A DNA stretch of 64,000 nucleotides from Lachnospiraceae bacterium. Its GTDB lineage: Bacteria; Bacillota; Clostridia; Lachnospirales; Lachnospiraceae. The translations under genes and the position numbers were made by a program. The stretch is from contig JAFLTH010000001.1 of NCBI GenBank assembly GCA_022510525.1, forward strand, positions 62,001-126,000, given 5' to 3'. Shown one piece after another: positions 1 through 9,275 of this stretch (position 1 is the first letter of the stretch; each line of letters starts with the position of its first letter). The notes under the pieces are model-generated. The model was not told the DNA's origin and did not search any database. It was given only the letters and a program-made list of their open reading frames with translations.

Positions 1-756
1 GATGAATTGGGGACGCTCTGCAGGTCTTTTGAACGGATGAAGAATGAATTGCAGAATAATTATAAAAGGATATGGCGTATGACGGAGGAGCGCAGAAAAC
101 TGGGTGCAGCCTTTGCACATGATTTACGCACACCGCTTACGGTATTGCAGGGATATACAGATTTTTTAGAAGAGTATATTCCGTTTCCCGAAAAAGAAGA
201 TACAAAACTGCTGGAAACGAACCGCATGATGGCATATTATATTAAGCGTTTGGAAGATTATGTCGAAGTTATGAACAAAATCCAAAAATTAGAGGATACA
301 CCAGTCAAAATACAGACTGTTTCAATAGACAGTTTTATGAAAATGTTGGATGACAACATAAAATTGACAGCTAAGGAATATGGGAAAGATATTTCCGTTA
401 CAAATGAAGCCAATCTACAAGAGGTTAGGGGGGATATTTCCCTGATCTTCAGAGTGTTGGAAAATGTTATGAGAAACGCCTTCCGATATTCTGAAACCAA
501 AGTTTTTGTGCGTCTGTATGAGCAGAATCATTTACTTTCTTTTGAAATGATTGATGATGGAGCAGGGTTTAGTCCGGAAGCTCTGGAGCAGGCGCTAAAT
601 CCCTTTTATACTTCCGGACAATCGGGAACTTCCCATTTGGGACTTGGATTGAATATCTGTAAAATCCTTTGTGAAAAACATGGAGGCAGCATTTCAATCA
701 GTAATACTCCAGATTCAGGCGCAAGAGTACAATTTTCATTTTTGTTGGAAAAGTAG
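1..756 (+). CDS. Sensor histidine kinase, 5' end cut by window
   Basis: C-terminal part of a membrane sensor kinase; the reading frame is open from base 1, so the true start lies outside the window. The visible protein begins with the end of a HAMP-like linker and a coiled stretch, then an H-box with phosphoacceptor His (AHDLRTPLT), an N-box (ENVMRNAFRYS) and glycine-rich ATP-binding boxes (DDGAGF, LGLGLNICK). It should autophosphorylate and pass phosphate to a response regulator encoded upstream, off the window. A terminator follows at 783, then two ABC transporters, the usual setting of kinases that sense antimicrobial peptides. The signal is not visible because the sensor domain is missing. 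Confidence 0.9.
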   Translation, partial: DELGTLCRSFERMKNELQNNYKRIWRMTEERRKLGAAFAHDLRTPLTVLQGYTDFLEEYIPFPEKEDTKLLETNRMMAYYIKRLEDYVEVMNKIQKLEDTPVKIQTVSIDSFMKMLDDNIKLTAKEYGKDISVTNEANLQEVRGDISLIFRVLENVMRNAFRYSETKVFVRLYEQNHLLSFEMIDDGAGFSPEALEQALNPFYTSGQSGTSHLGLGLNICKILCEKHGGSISISNTPDSGARVQFSFLLEK

Positions 757-782
757 ATACTTTTGTGATATTTTTCATTTAC

Positions 783-815
783 ACTCTCCTTATAGTAATG
801 AGGAGAGTTTTTTTC
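783..815 (+). terminator. Terminator/attenuator between kinase and ABC genes
   Basis: An 8-bp perfect stem (783-790 with 801-808) is followed by a run of T. It ends only about 18 bases before the SD of the next gene and no promoter fits between, so it may act as an attenuator that lowers transporter expression relative to the kinase. Confidence 0.75.
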
Positions 816-848
816 TCCGGAAAATAGCTTGTGAAGGAGTATCGGTAT

Positions 849-1601
849 ATGGAAAAAATACTATCTGTATCAGGATTGCAAAAATCTTACATTACAAAAG
901 GGAATACCTATCCTGTGCTGAAAGGTGTCAGCATGGAGATGAACAGAGGTGAATTTGTTGCGGTCATGGGACCGTCCGGCAGCGGAAAAACGACGCTGCT
1001 GAATATTGTGTCGGGGTTTTTATCAGCAGACAGTGGTAAGGTGAAAGTGGGTTCTGTGGATATGCTTCACACGGATAAAGAAAAACAGGCTGAAATCCGT
1101 TCCAGTATTTTAGGTTTTATCTTCCAGGATTTTATGCTGATAGATGGGTTGACGGTGCAGGAAAATATTTATCTTCCACAGATCATCGCCAAAAAGCCTG
1201 CAGCAGATGTAGAAGGGAAAACAAGTGATCTGCTGTGCGCCTTTGGCATTGAGGATATTTCCGGCAAATACCCAAGCGAGCTTTCCGGCGGTCAAAAACA
1301 ACGGGTGGCTATTGCAAGAGCTTTATCCAATGAGCCGTTGTTAATCTTAGCTGATGAGCCGACCGGAAACCTTGATTCCAAGTCAAGCAATGCTGTCATA
1401 GAAGCATTTCTGTTTGCAAAGGAGCATATGGAGGCTACGGTTTTGATGGTAACACATGATGCAATAGCTGCTTCCCATGCGGATCGTGTGATTGCCTTGT
1501 CGGATGGGATGGTAGTAAGGGAATTGGTACGTCAGAAAGAACAGAGGCAGTTTATGAATGACATTCTGGAATTTTTGAAGATTGTGGAGGTGGGACAATG
1601 A
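849..1601 (+). CDS. ABC transporter ATPase, BceA/MacB-like
   Basis: Cytoplasmic ATPase of an antimicrobial-peptide sensing and detoxification transporter. It has Walker A (GPSGSGKT), Q-loop, signature LSGGQKQR, Walker B (LILADEPT, preceding GNLDS) and an H-loop (VTHD), in the order and length (250 aa) of the LolD/BceA family. I start it at ATG 849 because GAAGGAG at 833-839 is well spaced; the in-frame GTG at 831 lies upstream of that site. It overlaps the next gene by four bases (ATGA), so the ATPase and permease are translationally coupled. Family knowledge says the pair acts with a two-component system against peptide antibiotics; the substrate is unknown. Confidence 0.9.
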   Translation: MEKILSVSGLQKSYITKGNTYPVLKGVSMEMNRGEFVAVMGPSGSGKTTLLNIVSGFLSADSGKVKVGSVDMLHTDKEKQAEIRSSILGFIFQDFMLIDGLTVQENIYLPQIIAKKPAADVEGKTSDLLCAFGIEDISGKYPSELSGGQKQRVAIARALSNEPLLILADEPTGNLDSKSSNAVIEAFLFAKEHMEATVLMVTHDAIAASHADRVIALSDGMVVRELVRQKEQRQFMNDILEFLKIVEVGQ

Positions 1602-3649
1602 CATTAAATGAAATCACCAGGAAGCTGATCCGCCAGAATAAAAGCAGATATATTCTTTTTGGACTGTCAATCTGTTTTGCCGTTGCCATGACCGGGGCTT
1701 ATGGCACTTTGCTTTTCAGTAGGGTTATAACCGATGTATTGATGACAGATGGATCGACTTACTTAATTTCACTTGGAATGTATGGGATTACAATGATAGG
1801 TATTGTTGTTTTTCTTTTTTACGCAAATGCTATTTATATTCAGTTTCAAATGGGGGAGATTGGGGTATTCCTTTCTCTTGGTCTCCCGCCCAAATCTGTT
1901 GGTAGAATACAAAACCGGCAGCTTGACATCACATTTTTGATCGGAGGGGCTATAGGGCTTATTCTGGCTATGCCGTTTTCTTTTGGCATATGGTCGCTGT
2001 TGTCTTTATTCTTCTCCTATACAGAGGGAGTCTATAGTGTGGGATGGAAAGGACTGTTGATTGCAGGAGGGTTATGGATATTGGTATGGGTTATTCTGCG
2101 TATCAGGAATGCAGTTCATATAACAAGGTTAGATGTGATCAAGATCCTGCGTGCATCATCTGAGGGCGAGGAGGTGAAAGGCTCCCACCCGGCGTTGGGG
2201 ATCATAGGGCTGATAGCCGTTCCTTTGGGATTGATATTGTTTAATATTACTGCGGTTATCTATTGGCTGAAAAGTTTCTCCGTTCTATTTCTTGGAGTCA
2301 GCCTGATTGGAATGTATATTCTGGCGGCGCAGGTCACGTCTATGGGCAGCCTTATAAAGCGTTTTTTTCCTAATGCATACCGAAAAGGTATATTGTTTTA
2401 CAATCTGGTAAGACAAAAGGGGAACCAATATACATTATCTTTATTTGTTTCCTCACTGCTGATCACGCTTACGGTGTTTTCCATATGCTTTAATGGGAGC
2501 ATTTTTTTGGAACTTTATTATTTGATAAAAGCAGAACCCTATGATTATGCCGTTTTAGTTGGGGAATCAGAAACAAATCTTGACGAAGACAAGATACATT
2601 CCTTTGCAGAAGAAAGTGGTATTTCTTTAAGCGAATGGCATTCATTAGATATGCTTTTGCTGGGGCGGGAGCATCAGTATTTGGATGCTTCAAGAAATGA
2701 GTGGTCACCGGAAATTATTGTAAATGTGTCTGATTTTAATGAACTTTCCGGTATGAATTTGGCTGTTCCTGATGATGGCTATATTTATTTTCAGGATTCC
2801 GACGATTCTATGTTTCAAACCTGCTCGGAAGATAGAGGGGTGTTTTACAATCCAGGCACAAAAGAAGATTTTACACTGCAAAAAATAGAACTGATTTCAG
2901 AAGAAAGTGTCTTGAACCAGACAGCAAAAATAAATTCCTTTGCAGTTGTGAGTGAAAATACTTTTCACAGGATAAGTGATACTTTGGATTCCGCATATAA
3001 AATGATTTATTACTTATTTCATGGCAGTAATCCTGAAAACAGCAGTGAATTTCAAGAGAAACTTCTGGCGGAAACTGTAGCATTAAACAATGGAGAGATA
3101 TTTGTGAGCTATCAGGATCAGGCAATTAAAGATAAAATAGAGAACTATGAAGATATTTATATCCCATACAATGGAAACGAACTGTATGCTGCCCGCTGGT
3201 GGGAATTTTACCCTTATGCTAAGCAGACGGAACTTGCCGTCCAGATGGAAGCAGGCGCAGTTTATCTAATCCTGATTTTCTTTATTGCCATTATTTCCTT
3301 TGTATCAGCAGCTATGATAATGGGATTAAAAATTGCAGGAACCATAATGCAGGATACAGAAAGCTATAAGAGGGCGATGTATCTTGGATTAAAAGAAAAT
3401 GATTTGAAAAAAATTATTCGGAAACAAATAGGGCTTATTTATTTTTTCCCTGTAATTTGTGGATGTGTCACAGCATCCTTCATGATAAACCGCTTCATGG
3501 CAGCATCATCTGTTACACACATTGTTGAAGTTACGCTGATTGCCATAGGATTATCTTGTGTAGTATTTCTTATGCAGCTTATCATATTTTTCTTCCTTCA
3601 GAAGAAATTGGTCATTTTGACATCCGGGAAAATATATGAAAGCAGGTGA
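1598..3649 (+). CDS. ABC transporter permease, BceB-like (FtsX family)
   Basis: Permease of 683 aa with the BceB layout: an N-terminal transmembrane segment, a block of hydrophobic helices up to about residue 310, a large extracellular domain (about 320-540) and a C-terminal group of helices with an FtsX-type fold. In this family the external domain binds the peptide antibiotic or its lipid complex and signals to the kinase. GGAGG lies just upstream and the start overlaps the ATPase stop. It also overlaps the next ABC gene by four bases if that gene began at GTG 3646, so this looks like one operon with the downstream immunity transporter. Confidence 0.88.
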   Translation: MTLNEITRKLIRQNKSRYILFGLSICFAVAMTGAYGTLLFSRVITDVLMTDGSTYLISLGMYGITMIGIVVFLFYANAIYIQFQMGEIGVFLSLGLPPKSVGRIQNRQLDITFLIGGAIGLILAMPFSFGIWSLLSLFFSYTEGVYSVGWKGLLIAGGLWILVWVILRIRNAVHITRLDVIKILRASSEGEEVKGSHPALGIIGLIAVPLGLILFNITAVIYWLKSFSVLFLGVSLIGMYILAAQVTSMGSLIKRFFPNAYRKGILFYNLVRQKGNQYTLSLFVSSLLITLTVFSICFNGSIFLELYYLIKAEPYDYAVLVGESETNLDEDKIHSFAEESGISLSEWHSLDMLLLGREHQYLDASRNEWSPEIIVNVSDFNELSGMNLAVPDDGYIYFQDSDDSMFQTCSEDRGVFYNPGTKEDFTLQKIELISEESVLNQTAKINSFAVVSENTFHRISDTLDSAYKMIYYLFHGSNPENSSEFQEKLLAETVALNNGEIFVSYQDQAIKDKIENYEDIYIPYNGNELYAARWWEFYPYAKQTELAVQMEAGAVYLILIFFIAIISFVSAAMIMGLKIAGTIMQDTESYKRAMYLGLKENDLKKIIRKQIGLIYFFPVICGCVTASFMINRFMAASSVTHIVEVTLIAIGLSCVVFLMQLIIFFFLQKKLVILTSGKIYESR

Positions 3650-3654
3650 CAAGA

Positions 3655-4575
3655 TTGGAATATGCAATACAGGCTTATGAGTTATGCAAAAAATATGGAG
3701 CCCATTTTGTTATCCAAAATGTATCCATGCATGTCCCGAAAGGACAGATATATGGACTATTGGGCAGAAACGGGGCTGGTAAAACTACAATTATGAAAAT
3801 GGTGCTTGGACTGGTGAAAAAGGATTCCGGATCTGTCACATTATTCAATCAGGAAATGGCAGGCTATCAGAGTGAGATTTATGCCCGCATTGGAAGCACG
3901 ATTGAATCCCCCGGCTTTTATTCAAATATGACAGCCACGGAAAATCTCTCGGTTTTCTCAAGATTAAGGGGAAAAGTGGATGGAAATAAGATACGTAATG
4001 CTCTCGGTGTCGTAGGACTTCCGTATCAGGATAAGAAGATATTTTCAAAGTATTCATTAGGAATGAAACAGCGGCTGGCAATCGCTAATGCTATAGTTAA
4101 TGACCCTGAACTGCTTATATTAGACGAGCCGACAAATGGGCTTGATCCTATTGGTATAGCAGAAATGCGGACGCTTATTCGGAAGTTAAGCCAGGAATAT
4201 GGAAAAACCATTTTAATATCCAGCCACCAGCTTTCAGAGATGGAACAGTTAGTGGACTGGGTTGGGATTATCCATGAGGGAAGGATGCTGGAAGAATGTT
4301 CTTATCAGCAGCTGAGGAAAAATGAGCATTCGTATATCCGCTTAGTAGTGAAAGAATCGGAGGAGGTATGTAAATACCTGAAAAATAGTCTTTCAATCGA
4401 AAAGACTATCAGATCGGACGCATCTGTCATAGAGATTTATGATTTGAAATATGGTACTTTAGAATTGAACAGCAAGCTGTTTGCAGCTGGTTTTGCAGTA
4501 GCTGAAATTTCTAAGTGCCAAAACAGTCTGGAAGATTATTTTAAGAAATTGACAGGAGGTGTCGGCATTGCATAA
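3655..4575 (+). CDS. Lantibiotic-immunity-type ABC ATPase (LanF-like)
   Basis: ABC-2 type ATPase of about 306 aa with Walker A (GRNGAGKT), a degenerate signature (YSLGMKQR), Walker B (LLILDEPT) and an H-loop in SSHQLSEME. The extra 80-residue C-terminal domain is typical of NisF/MutF/SpaF ATPases that expel lantibiotics from the membrane. I prefer TTG 3655 because AGGTGA sits five bases before it and homologues begin near MEYAIQ; GTG 3646 is the alternative. It overlaps the permease that follows, so it is coupled to it. The substrate is inferred from family and context only. Confidence 0.85.
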   Translation: MEYAIQAYELCKKYGAHFVIQNVSMHVPKGQIYGLLGRNGAGKTTIMKMVLGLVKKDSGSVTLFNQEMAGYQSEIYARIGSTIESPGFYSNMTATENLSVFSRLRGKVDGNKIRNALGVVGLPYQDKKIFSKYSLGMKQRLAIANAIVNDPELLILDEPTNGLDPIGIAEMRTLIRKLSQEYGKTILISSHQLSEMEQLVDWVGIIHEGRMLEECSYQQLRKNEHSYIRLVVKESEEVCKYLKNSLSIEKTIRSDASVIEIYDLKYGTLELNSKLFAAGFAVAEISKCQNSLEDYFKKLTGGVGIA

Positions 4576-5296
4576 TGCAGTTTGTTCTGAAATTATAAAA
4601 TTCCGCAGGAATAAAATGGCATGGATGGGGGCTTTAATCATTGTCACGATACCACTTTTTATGATATGGAACCATTTGGTTATTGACCCACAGAGAGAAT
4701 ATATGGAATGGCTGATGAGCGTACTCATGTTAAATACCCTTGTATTACCTATCGTAAACGGATTTGTAATCACATCGGGTATGCAAAAGGAATATCAGGA
4801 CAAAACAATACGGAATATCCTGACAGCCCCAATATCGAGAGAGAAATACCTGATAGCTAAATTAGTTGTATGGTTTTTGTGGTATTTCATATCAATTTGT
4901 TTTTCTGAGGTCATAGTGATAGCAAGCTGTTATGCCTTTTTTCCTACTGAATTTACAACAAACCATTTGAGGTATGTCTTATTTTTATTTACCCAGAACA
5001 GTTTCTTCTCTTTTATTGCGGGGATTCCCGTTCTTTGGATATGTGTGAAACAGCAGACATTGTTTTATCCTGCCATGCTCGCCGCATTGGGCACTGCAGT
5101 CTTGCAGATGGCAGGACTGCAGGTTTCAGAAGAACTGATATTGCCGGCTTGTGTATGTCCTTGGACAGCAGTACCTATTTCTGGCATAGTTGGATTTGGT
5201 ACACGCTATTATTGGATATGTATTGTATCAATATTTCTCTGCGGAGTAGTTGGTTTTATGTGTGTTATTATTTCTTTCAGAAATCAGGATCAATAG
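4568..5296 (+). CDS. Lantibiotic-immunity-type ABC permease (LanE/LanG-like)
   Basis: Membrane protein of about 242 aa with roughly six hydrophobic segments and the ABC-2 permease pattern (short cytoplasmic N-terminus ending FRRNKMAWMG, then helices). It pairs with the ATPase just upstream. AGGAGGT at 4554-4560 favours TTG 4568 over the earlier GTG 4559. Such loci usually encode two permeases (LanE and LanG). Only one is present, and the DNA after it leads into an insertion sequence, so the cluster may have been cut short. Confidence 0.82.
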   Translation: MHNAVCSEIIKFRRNKMAWMGALIIVTIPLFMIWNHLVIDPQREYMEWLMSVLMLNTLVLPIVNGFVITSGMQKEYQDKTIRNILTAPISREKYLIAKLVVWFLWYFISICFSEVIVIASCYAFFPTEFTTNHLRYVLFLFTQNSFFSFIAGIPVLWICVKQQTLFYPAMLAALGTAVLQMAGLQVSEELILPACVCPWTAVPISGIVGFGTRYYWICIVSIFLCGVVGFMCVIISFRNQDQ

Positions 5297-5481
5297 CAGT
5301 TTCTGGAGTGGCATGGAGAATAATAATTAGTTCACTTGACTGTTTTTTTTGCTTTATGCATTTATAAAATGACCTGTATAAGGTAACTTCTAGCATAACG
5401 CTAATTAAATCCTGTATAACATTAATTATTTAATTTATATGATTTATATATTTGCTTGAATTTTCTATATTTAATTTAGAG
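5297..5481. other. Spacer between immunity operon and IS
   Basis: AT-rich stretch without a supported gene. It may hold the lost end of the immunity operon, but no coding remnant is recognisable. It ends at the candidate left inverted repeat of the IS. Confidence 0.4.
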
Positions 5482-7024
5482 ATGAGCAAAACGCACTGAT
5501 TAAAAGATAAAGTTTGGCGGTTATGCTTGGGGAAATCAAATTTGTATGCATTTCAGGGCATAGCAAAGCTGACGTAAGTCCAAAACCTACGAAAATCAGG
5601 AAGTATACAGTTACGAAAGATCATGCAGTCCGTTTGACAGATTTTAGTTTGCGGTAATGCTGACCGGAATGGGAAGTGACAGCAGCAACTGCAACAGCAA
5701 GCAGACTGATGTGGGCAAGGGTATTGAGGTTTTCTACGGAAGACTTATTCCTGACCCACATACGCTCCTGCCCCGTATTTCTGAAACGGGAATTGTAGCG
5801 TTCGCATTCTGTACGAAGGGAATAGCAGTTATTAAAATATCTGCTGTCCCGGTCTATGGAGAGCCTTAAATCGTCCGGAACAGTGACCCATTTGGTGCAT
5901 CCGCGGTTCTTTTTGCCATTGTGAAATTTTACATGGTCAATCGGACATGTGCCCGAAAGTTTATAAGGACAGCAGTACTTTTGTTTTGTCCGGTTCTGGT
6001 CATAACACCTGCTGTCACGGTTCATGGCGAGTCCGGCTTCACAGACGGGAACCCCGACCGGAAGGAGCTTCGTATCTTTTGTATTGCGTTTGTTAAGAGG
6101 GATGATGCACTCACCGTCATAAAGTCTTTTATCTGGTTGTAGATGTTTTTTACATCATAACCTTTATCTGCAAGGAAGGTGCATTCGCTAACAGGCAGAA
6201 AACTGTGTGTTTTGGAGAGGATATCCAAAGCAACGGAAGAATCAGCAGTTTCGGCAGTAGTGGTCAGTTCACAAATAGGAAGACCTGAAATACAGACCAC
6301 AAGGACATGGTTTTTGTAGCCCCAGTAAAATTCGTAATTCTTTTCGCCGGTCCGGTTGGAGGCGGTGTGGACACCAAGCCTGCAATCCTTATCAGCTTTT
6401 GGGCGGTTGTCCGGATTAAATTTATTTGTGATAAAGGATTTGGGGTTATTCTGGGAAGTATTAGCACAGACAGGCGTGGAATCGAGACCGATGAAGGACG
6501 TGTCAATGATACCTTCAGAGGCAAGGCGGAGGACTTGGGAACGCATGATGGAAGATAGAACTTCATGGTCAGTGTTTTTGAGAAAACGCTCAAAAGTCCA
6601 GTAAGAGGGAAGCGGAATGGAAATATCAAAACCGCAGTAATGAGCGATAAGAAGGTTGTTATGGAGGTAATCGACTAGGTCTGATACCATGGAAAACCCC
6701 TCACACTTCATAACAATGAAAGAACAGATCATGGAATGGTTGGAAAAACCTTTACGTCCAGCTTTTGGGATTCCTTAATGAAAGAAAGGTCTAAATTTAG
6801 GAATAAGGAATCATAAAACTTAGCAGCGGGCTGTGAAGTGAAAAGACGGATGTCATTAATGATTTCTTGGCGGTAGATAACAATCAGCTCCTTTCGGGGG
6901 AATTGATTTTGACAACTTAATTATACCAGTCAGGGCTGATTGTTTCTATAAATTAGTGGTGATAAAGAGATTTGCCATGCTTTGCAAAACCGCATAAATA
7001 CTGGATGTATGGAGTTTTGCTCAT
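5482..7024. mobile_element. Decayed insertion sequence, about 1.54 kb
   Basis: An 11-bp inverted repeat, ATGAGCAAAAC at 5482-5492 and its reverse complement at 7014-7024, brackets a single DDE transposase gene on the minus strand. No clear target duplication is visible at the flanks. The boundaries are a reasonable guess, not proven, because the two ends show little further similarity inward. The transposase is frameshifted, so the copy may be inactive unless the shifts are sequencing errors. Confidence 0.5.
5621..6884 (-). pseudogene. DDE transposase with two frameshifts
   Basis: Joining three reading frames gives one transposase of about 420 aa: an N-terminal segment from near 6884, a middle part encoded below 6732, and a C-terminal part below about 6122. 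Conserved blocks include GLDSTPVCANTSQNNPKS, LADKGYD and a C-terminal TECERYNSRF. The first shift lies near 6770 (frame leaves ...FIKE and resumes GFSNHSMIC). The second is at the AAA run 6121-6123, after which the corrected frame reads DGECIIPLNKRNTKD. The family looks IS4/IS1182-like. The start is uncertain: GAAAGGAGCTG precedes a non-ATG codon. Confidence 0.8.
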
Positions 7025-7057
7025 GGCTATCATGATTTGGAAATAGGGGTGATAAAA

Positions 7058-7840
7058 ATGAATGCATGGGAGAATTTGATACAATTATTCACGCAGATAG
7101 ATATAGGAAACCGAGTTTTTGAAGAGGCGCTTCAAAAAATTGGCGAATACCTAAAAGACTTGTCCGAGCATACACGAGTGCAGGCAGAAACTGTATGTAA
7201 TGATGCCGCAAATACTTTATTAGGGGTTAGGGGAGTAAAAAGTAATCTGACGGAAGAAGACTTGCAGTGTTTTTATGAAAGAAAGATTGATGCGGCGGAT
7301 TATTGTGCTCCGTTTGACTCTTTCCGTTCCGTGTTGCGGAGTGATGCCGATTCGTTGTGTACTATGCGGGAATATCTTAAGTGTCAGCCACAAACAGAGT
7401 CGGTTCTTCGACAAACCTATCTAATGAATTGTCGCAGTCACTTATTAAGCAAGCAGATTGATTATATTGGATTAAATCATTTTTCAGTGGAGTCGAAACT
7501 AACAGAAACGGAAACTTCAAAGTTTAAGAATATGCTAGAAACATTGCCTACTTTCTCTCAGGTTGCAGTGTGGGAAACAGATCTGCCCATATTAAATGCT
7601 AAACTTGAAAAAATATTTCAGGATTATGAAAGAGAAGTGTCGCAGTATTCCAGAACAGTAGGTGAGAATTTTTCTGATTATCTGAAAGAAAAGGAAAATG
7701 CGGCTGAAAAATTGAAAATGGTTGGTTACGACGATGATGTGTTTGAAGAACTGGTGAGCAAAATTGAGCGCAATGTTGAAATGTTGGGAAGAATTACGCG
7801 GCTGGAACGGTTAGAATTATGTAAGAAAGCAGATTCTTAA
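7058..7840 (+). CDS. Hypothetical protein, mainly helical
   Basis: Protein of about 260 aa that I do not recognise. ATG 7058 has a GGGGTG site seven bases upstream and is better than the earlier in-frame start at 7037. The sequence is rich in Glu, Lys and Leu with likely coiled helices at about 180-255 and no signal peptide or membrane segment. It starts 34 bases past the right IS end, so its promoter may have been supplied or displaced by the IS. It lies upstream of the promoter of the Rad52-like operon and is probably transcribed separately. Confidence 0.7.
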   Translation: MNAWENLIQLFTQIDIGNRVFEEALQKIGEYLKDLSEHTRVQAETVCNDAANTLLGVRGVKSNLTEEDLQCFYERKIDAADYCAPFDSFRSVLRSDADSLCTMREYLKCQPQTESVLRQTYLMNCRSHLLSKQIDYIGLNHFSVESKLTETETSKFKNMLETLPTFSQVAVWETDLPILNAKLEKIFQDYEREVSQYSRTVGENFSDYLKEKENAAEKLKMVGYDDDVFEELVSKIERNVEMLGRITRLERLELCKKADS

Positions 7841-7894
7841 CTGTAGTTTTTCATGTTGTTTTGTATCGGTAACGGATAATGTATGTGAAATTCT

Positions 7895-8063
7895 TTGACA
7901 ACCTAAGCAACTTATAATATAATATCCTAAACATTCTTTATTATTCACATTGCCAGCGTATGCTGACAGAGGGATCAAATTCCTGGGAACAGGTCTTTTT
8001 CGTGTATGATAAAGGTGCATCATAAAAATATTGCGTCTACAGGTTACTGTAGGCGCTTTTTTT
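7895..8063 (+). promoter_or_regulatory. Consensus promoter and structured leader RNA (L1)
   Basis: TTGACA at 7895-7900 and TATAAT at 7918-7923 are 17 bases apart, a perfect housekeeping promoter. The roughly 135-base leader holds a hairpin CAGC-GTAT-GCTG near its 5' end, then CCTG-GGAA-CAGG (7982-7993, a GNRA-type tetraloop), then a terminator at 8033. The same order appears in leaders at 19745 and 48917 (minus strand). It probably attenuates the long operon that follows. No known riboswitch class was recognised. Confidence 0.75.
8033..8063 (+). terminator. Leader terminator before the Rad52-like gene
   Basis: A 10-bp stem (8033-8042 with 8047-8056, one G-T pair) with loop GTTA is followed by seven T. 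It sits only 18 bases before the SD of the first gene, so readthrough is needed to express the operon. Confidence 0.85.
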
Positions 8064-8092
8064 ATGAAATATTTTATAAATGGAGGACAATC

Positions 8093-8818
8093 TTGAAAGA
8101 AAGAACAGTAAATGGAATGCCTATACGGGAAGTATGGGCGAAGCTTCAGGCGGAATTTCCTTCGGATGCGATAAAAAGGCATCCGTCAACAGAAATGGAG
8201 TATATTCCGGTTGAAAAGATCGAAGAGCGCCTGAATAACGTGGTGGGTATGGAAAACTGGGACTTTGAACTCATAGCCCCCGTTCAGGTGTGCCGTTTCG
8301 GAGCTGATGGCTTTGAAAGCTGTGTTGCAAGCGGAAAGCTCAGCATCTATGATGATGAGCGTGTTCCCATTGTGCGCAGTACCGGTGGGGCATCGGATGT
8401 CATCTATCCTAAAAATTCAACGCGCCCCACATCTGTTGCAAATGCAGTTGATTCTGCCGTACAGGACGTTTTTAAGCGATGTGCGAAAAGGTTTGGGATT
8501 GGCATGAAAGGGAAAGCATCAGCAAGATTCCAGCAGTCAAGTCGGGAATCGCCGAAGGAAGTGGTCATGAAAGTGACTATCATGGAGCCTTTTAAACCTT
8601 TGCCAAGAGGCGGAGCCAAAGCGAAAGTGTGCTTTGATGGAGAAACACTGGAACTTTATATTTGGAAAAAGCAGTGGGATGACCTTCAGGAAGCATATGG
8701 TGAAAAGTTTCAGATTGGGCGCAAGCTCAATGAGATGACTTTCCGCGGGATACGCAAGGAGTACAAAGGGAGTATGCAGCTTGAATTTGTCTCATTTGAC
8801 AAGAAAGGCGCAGCATGA
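8093..8818 (+). CDS. Rad52/Rad22-like single-strand annealing protein
   Basis: Cytoplasmic recombinase of about 241 aa that should anneal complementary single strands, as phage and element Rad52-like proteins do. The N-terminal 150 residues carry the family pattern: a region YIPVEKIEERLN, a beta-rich stretch, RSTGGAS, and SVANAVDSAVQDVFKRCAKR before FGIGMKG. I start at TTG 8093 because GGAGG lies six bases upstream; the longer in-frame start at 8006 would run through the leader terminator. It is the first gene of the operon and overlaps the next gene by four bases. With the helicase and HolA-like protein at the end of the operon it suggests element-encoded recombination or replication. Confidence 0.85.
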   Translation: MKERTVNGMPIREVWAKLQAEFPSDAIKRHPSTEMEYIPVEKIEERLNNVVGMENWDFELIAPVQVCRFGADGFESCVASGKLSIYDDERVPIVRSTGGASDVIYPKNSTRPTSVANAVDSAVQDVFKRCAKRFGIGMKGKASARFQQSSRESPKEVVMKVTIMEPFKPLPRGGAKAKVCFDGETLELYIWKKQWDDLQEAYGEKFQIGRKLNEMTFRGIRKEYKGSMQLEFVSFDKKGAA

Positions 8819-9273
8819 TGAAAGGAAGCCAGTTTTTCAGAAAGCATGGGATAGAGCCGTATGATGTCTATGTCAACTATCATTACGCTTATGCGCTTTA
8901 CGTGCTGTACTTGATTGCGTCAATGCAGTTGGCAGAGGATGTAGAAGACGGGCTCTGCGTTGATGAGATTGAAGCGGTGATATTGCTTGAAAACCTGAGC
9001 GAAGCAGAGGAAATCATGAAATATTACCGTGAACAACTGAATACGGGATATGTTGGGTTTGACGTTGCTGAAAGGGTCTCAATGAGAGGATGCCGGCTGG
9101 AGCAAGGCAAAATTGTGGGAAGCGCGGAAGATGCAGCCCAGATAGCAGGAATGTGGATACGTGACTATCATAACGACAGGGTGAACCTGTTTATTTATGA
9201 AGTGGGTATTTACATTCTTTTTTTATTACAGAAGGAGGTTGATTTTGGCTTTTTAGCTAGAAAAAAAGCGTAA
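8815..9273 (+). CDS. Hypothetical protein in Rad52 operon
   Basis: Protein of 152 aa with no family I recognise. It is acidic and helical with a tyrosine-rich N-terminal part and a hydrophobic stretch near the C-terminus (VGIYILFLLQ) that looks like a buried helix, not a signal. The start overlaps the stop of the Rad52-like gene (ATGA), so it is translationally coupled and probably works with that protein or in the same process. Confidence 0.75.
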   Translation: MMKGSQFFRKHGIEPYDVYVNYHYAYALYVLYLIASMQLAEDVEDGLCVDEIEAVILLENLSEAEEIMKYYREQLNTGYVGFDVAERVSMRGCRLEQGKIVGSAEDAAQIAGMWIRDYHNDRVNLFIYEVGIYILFLLQKEVDFGFLARKKA

Positions 9274-9275
9274 TT

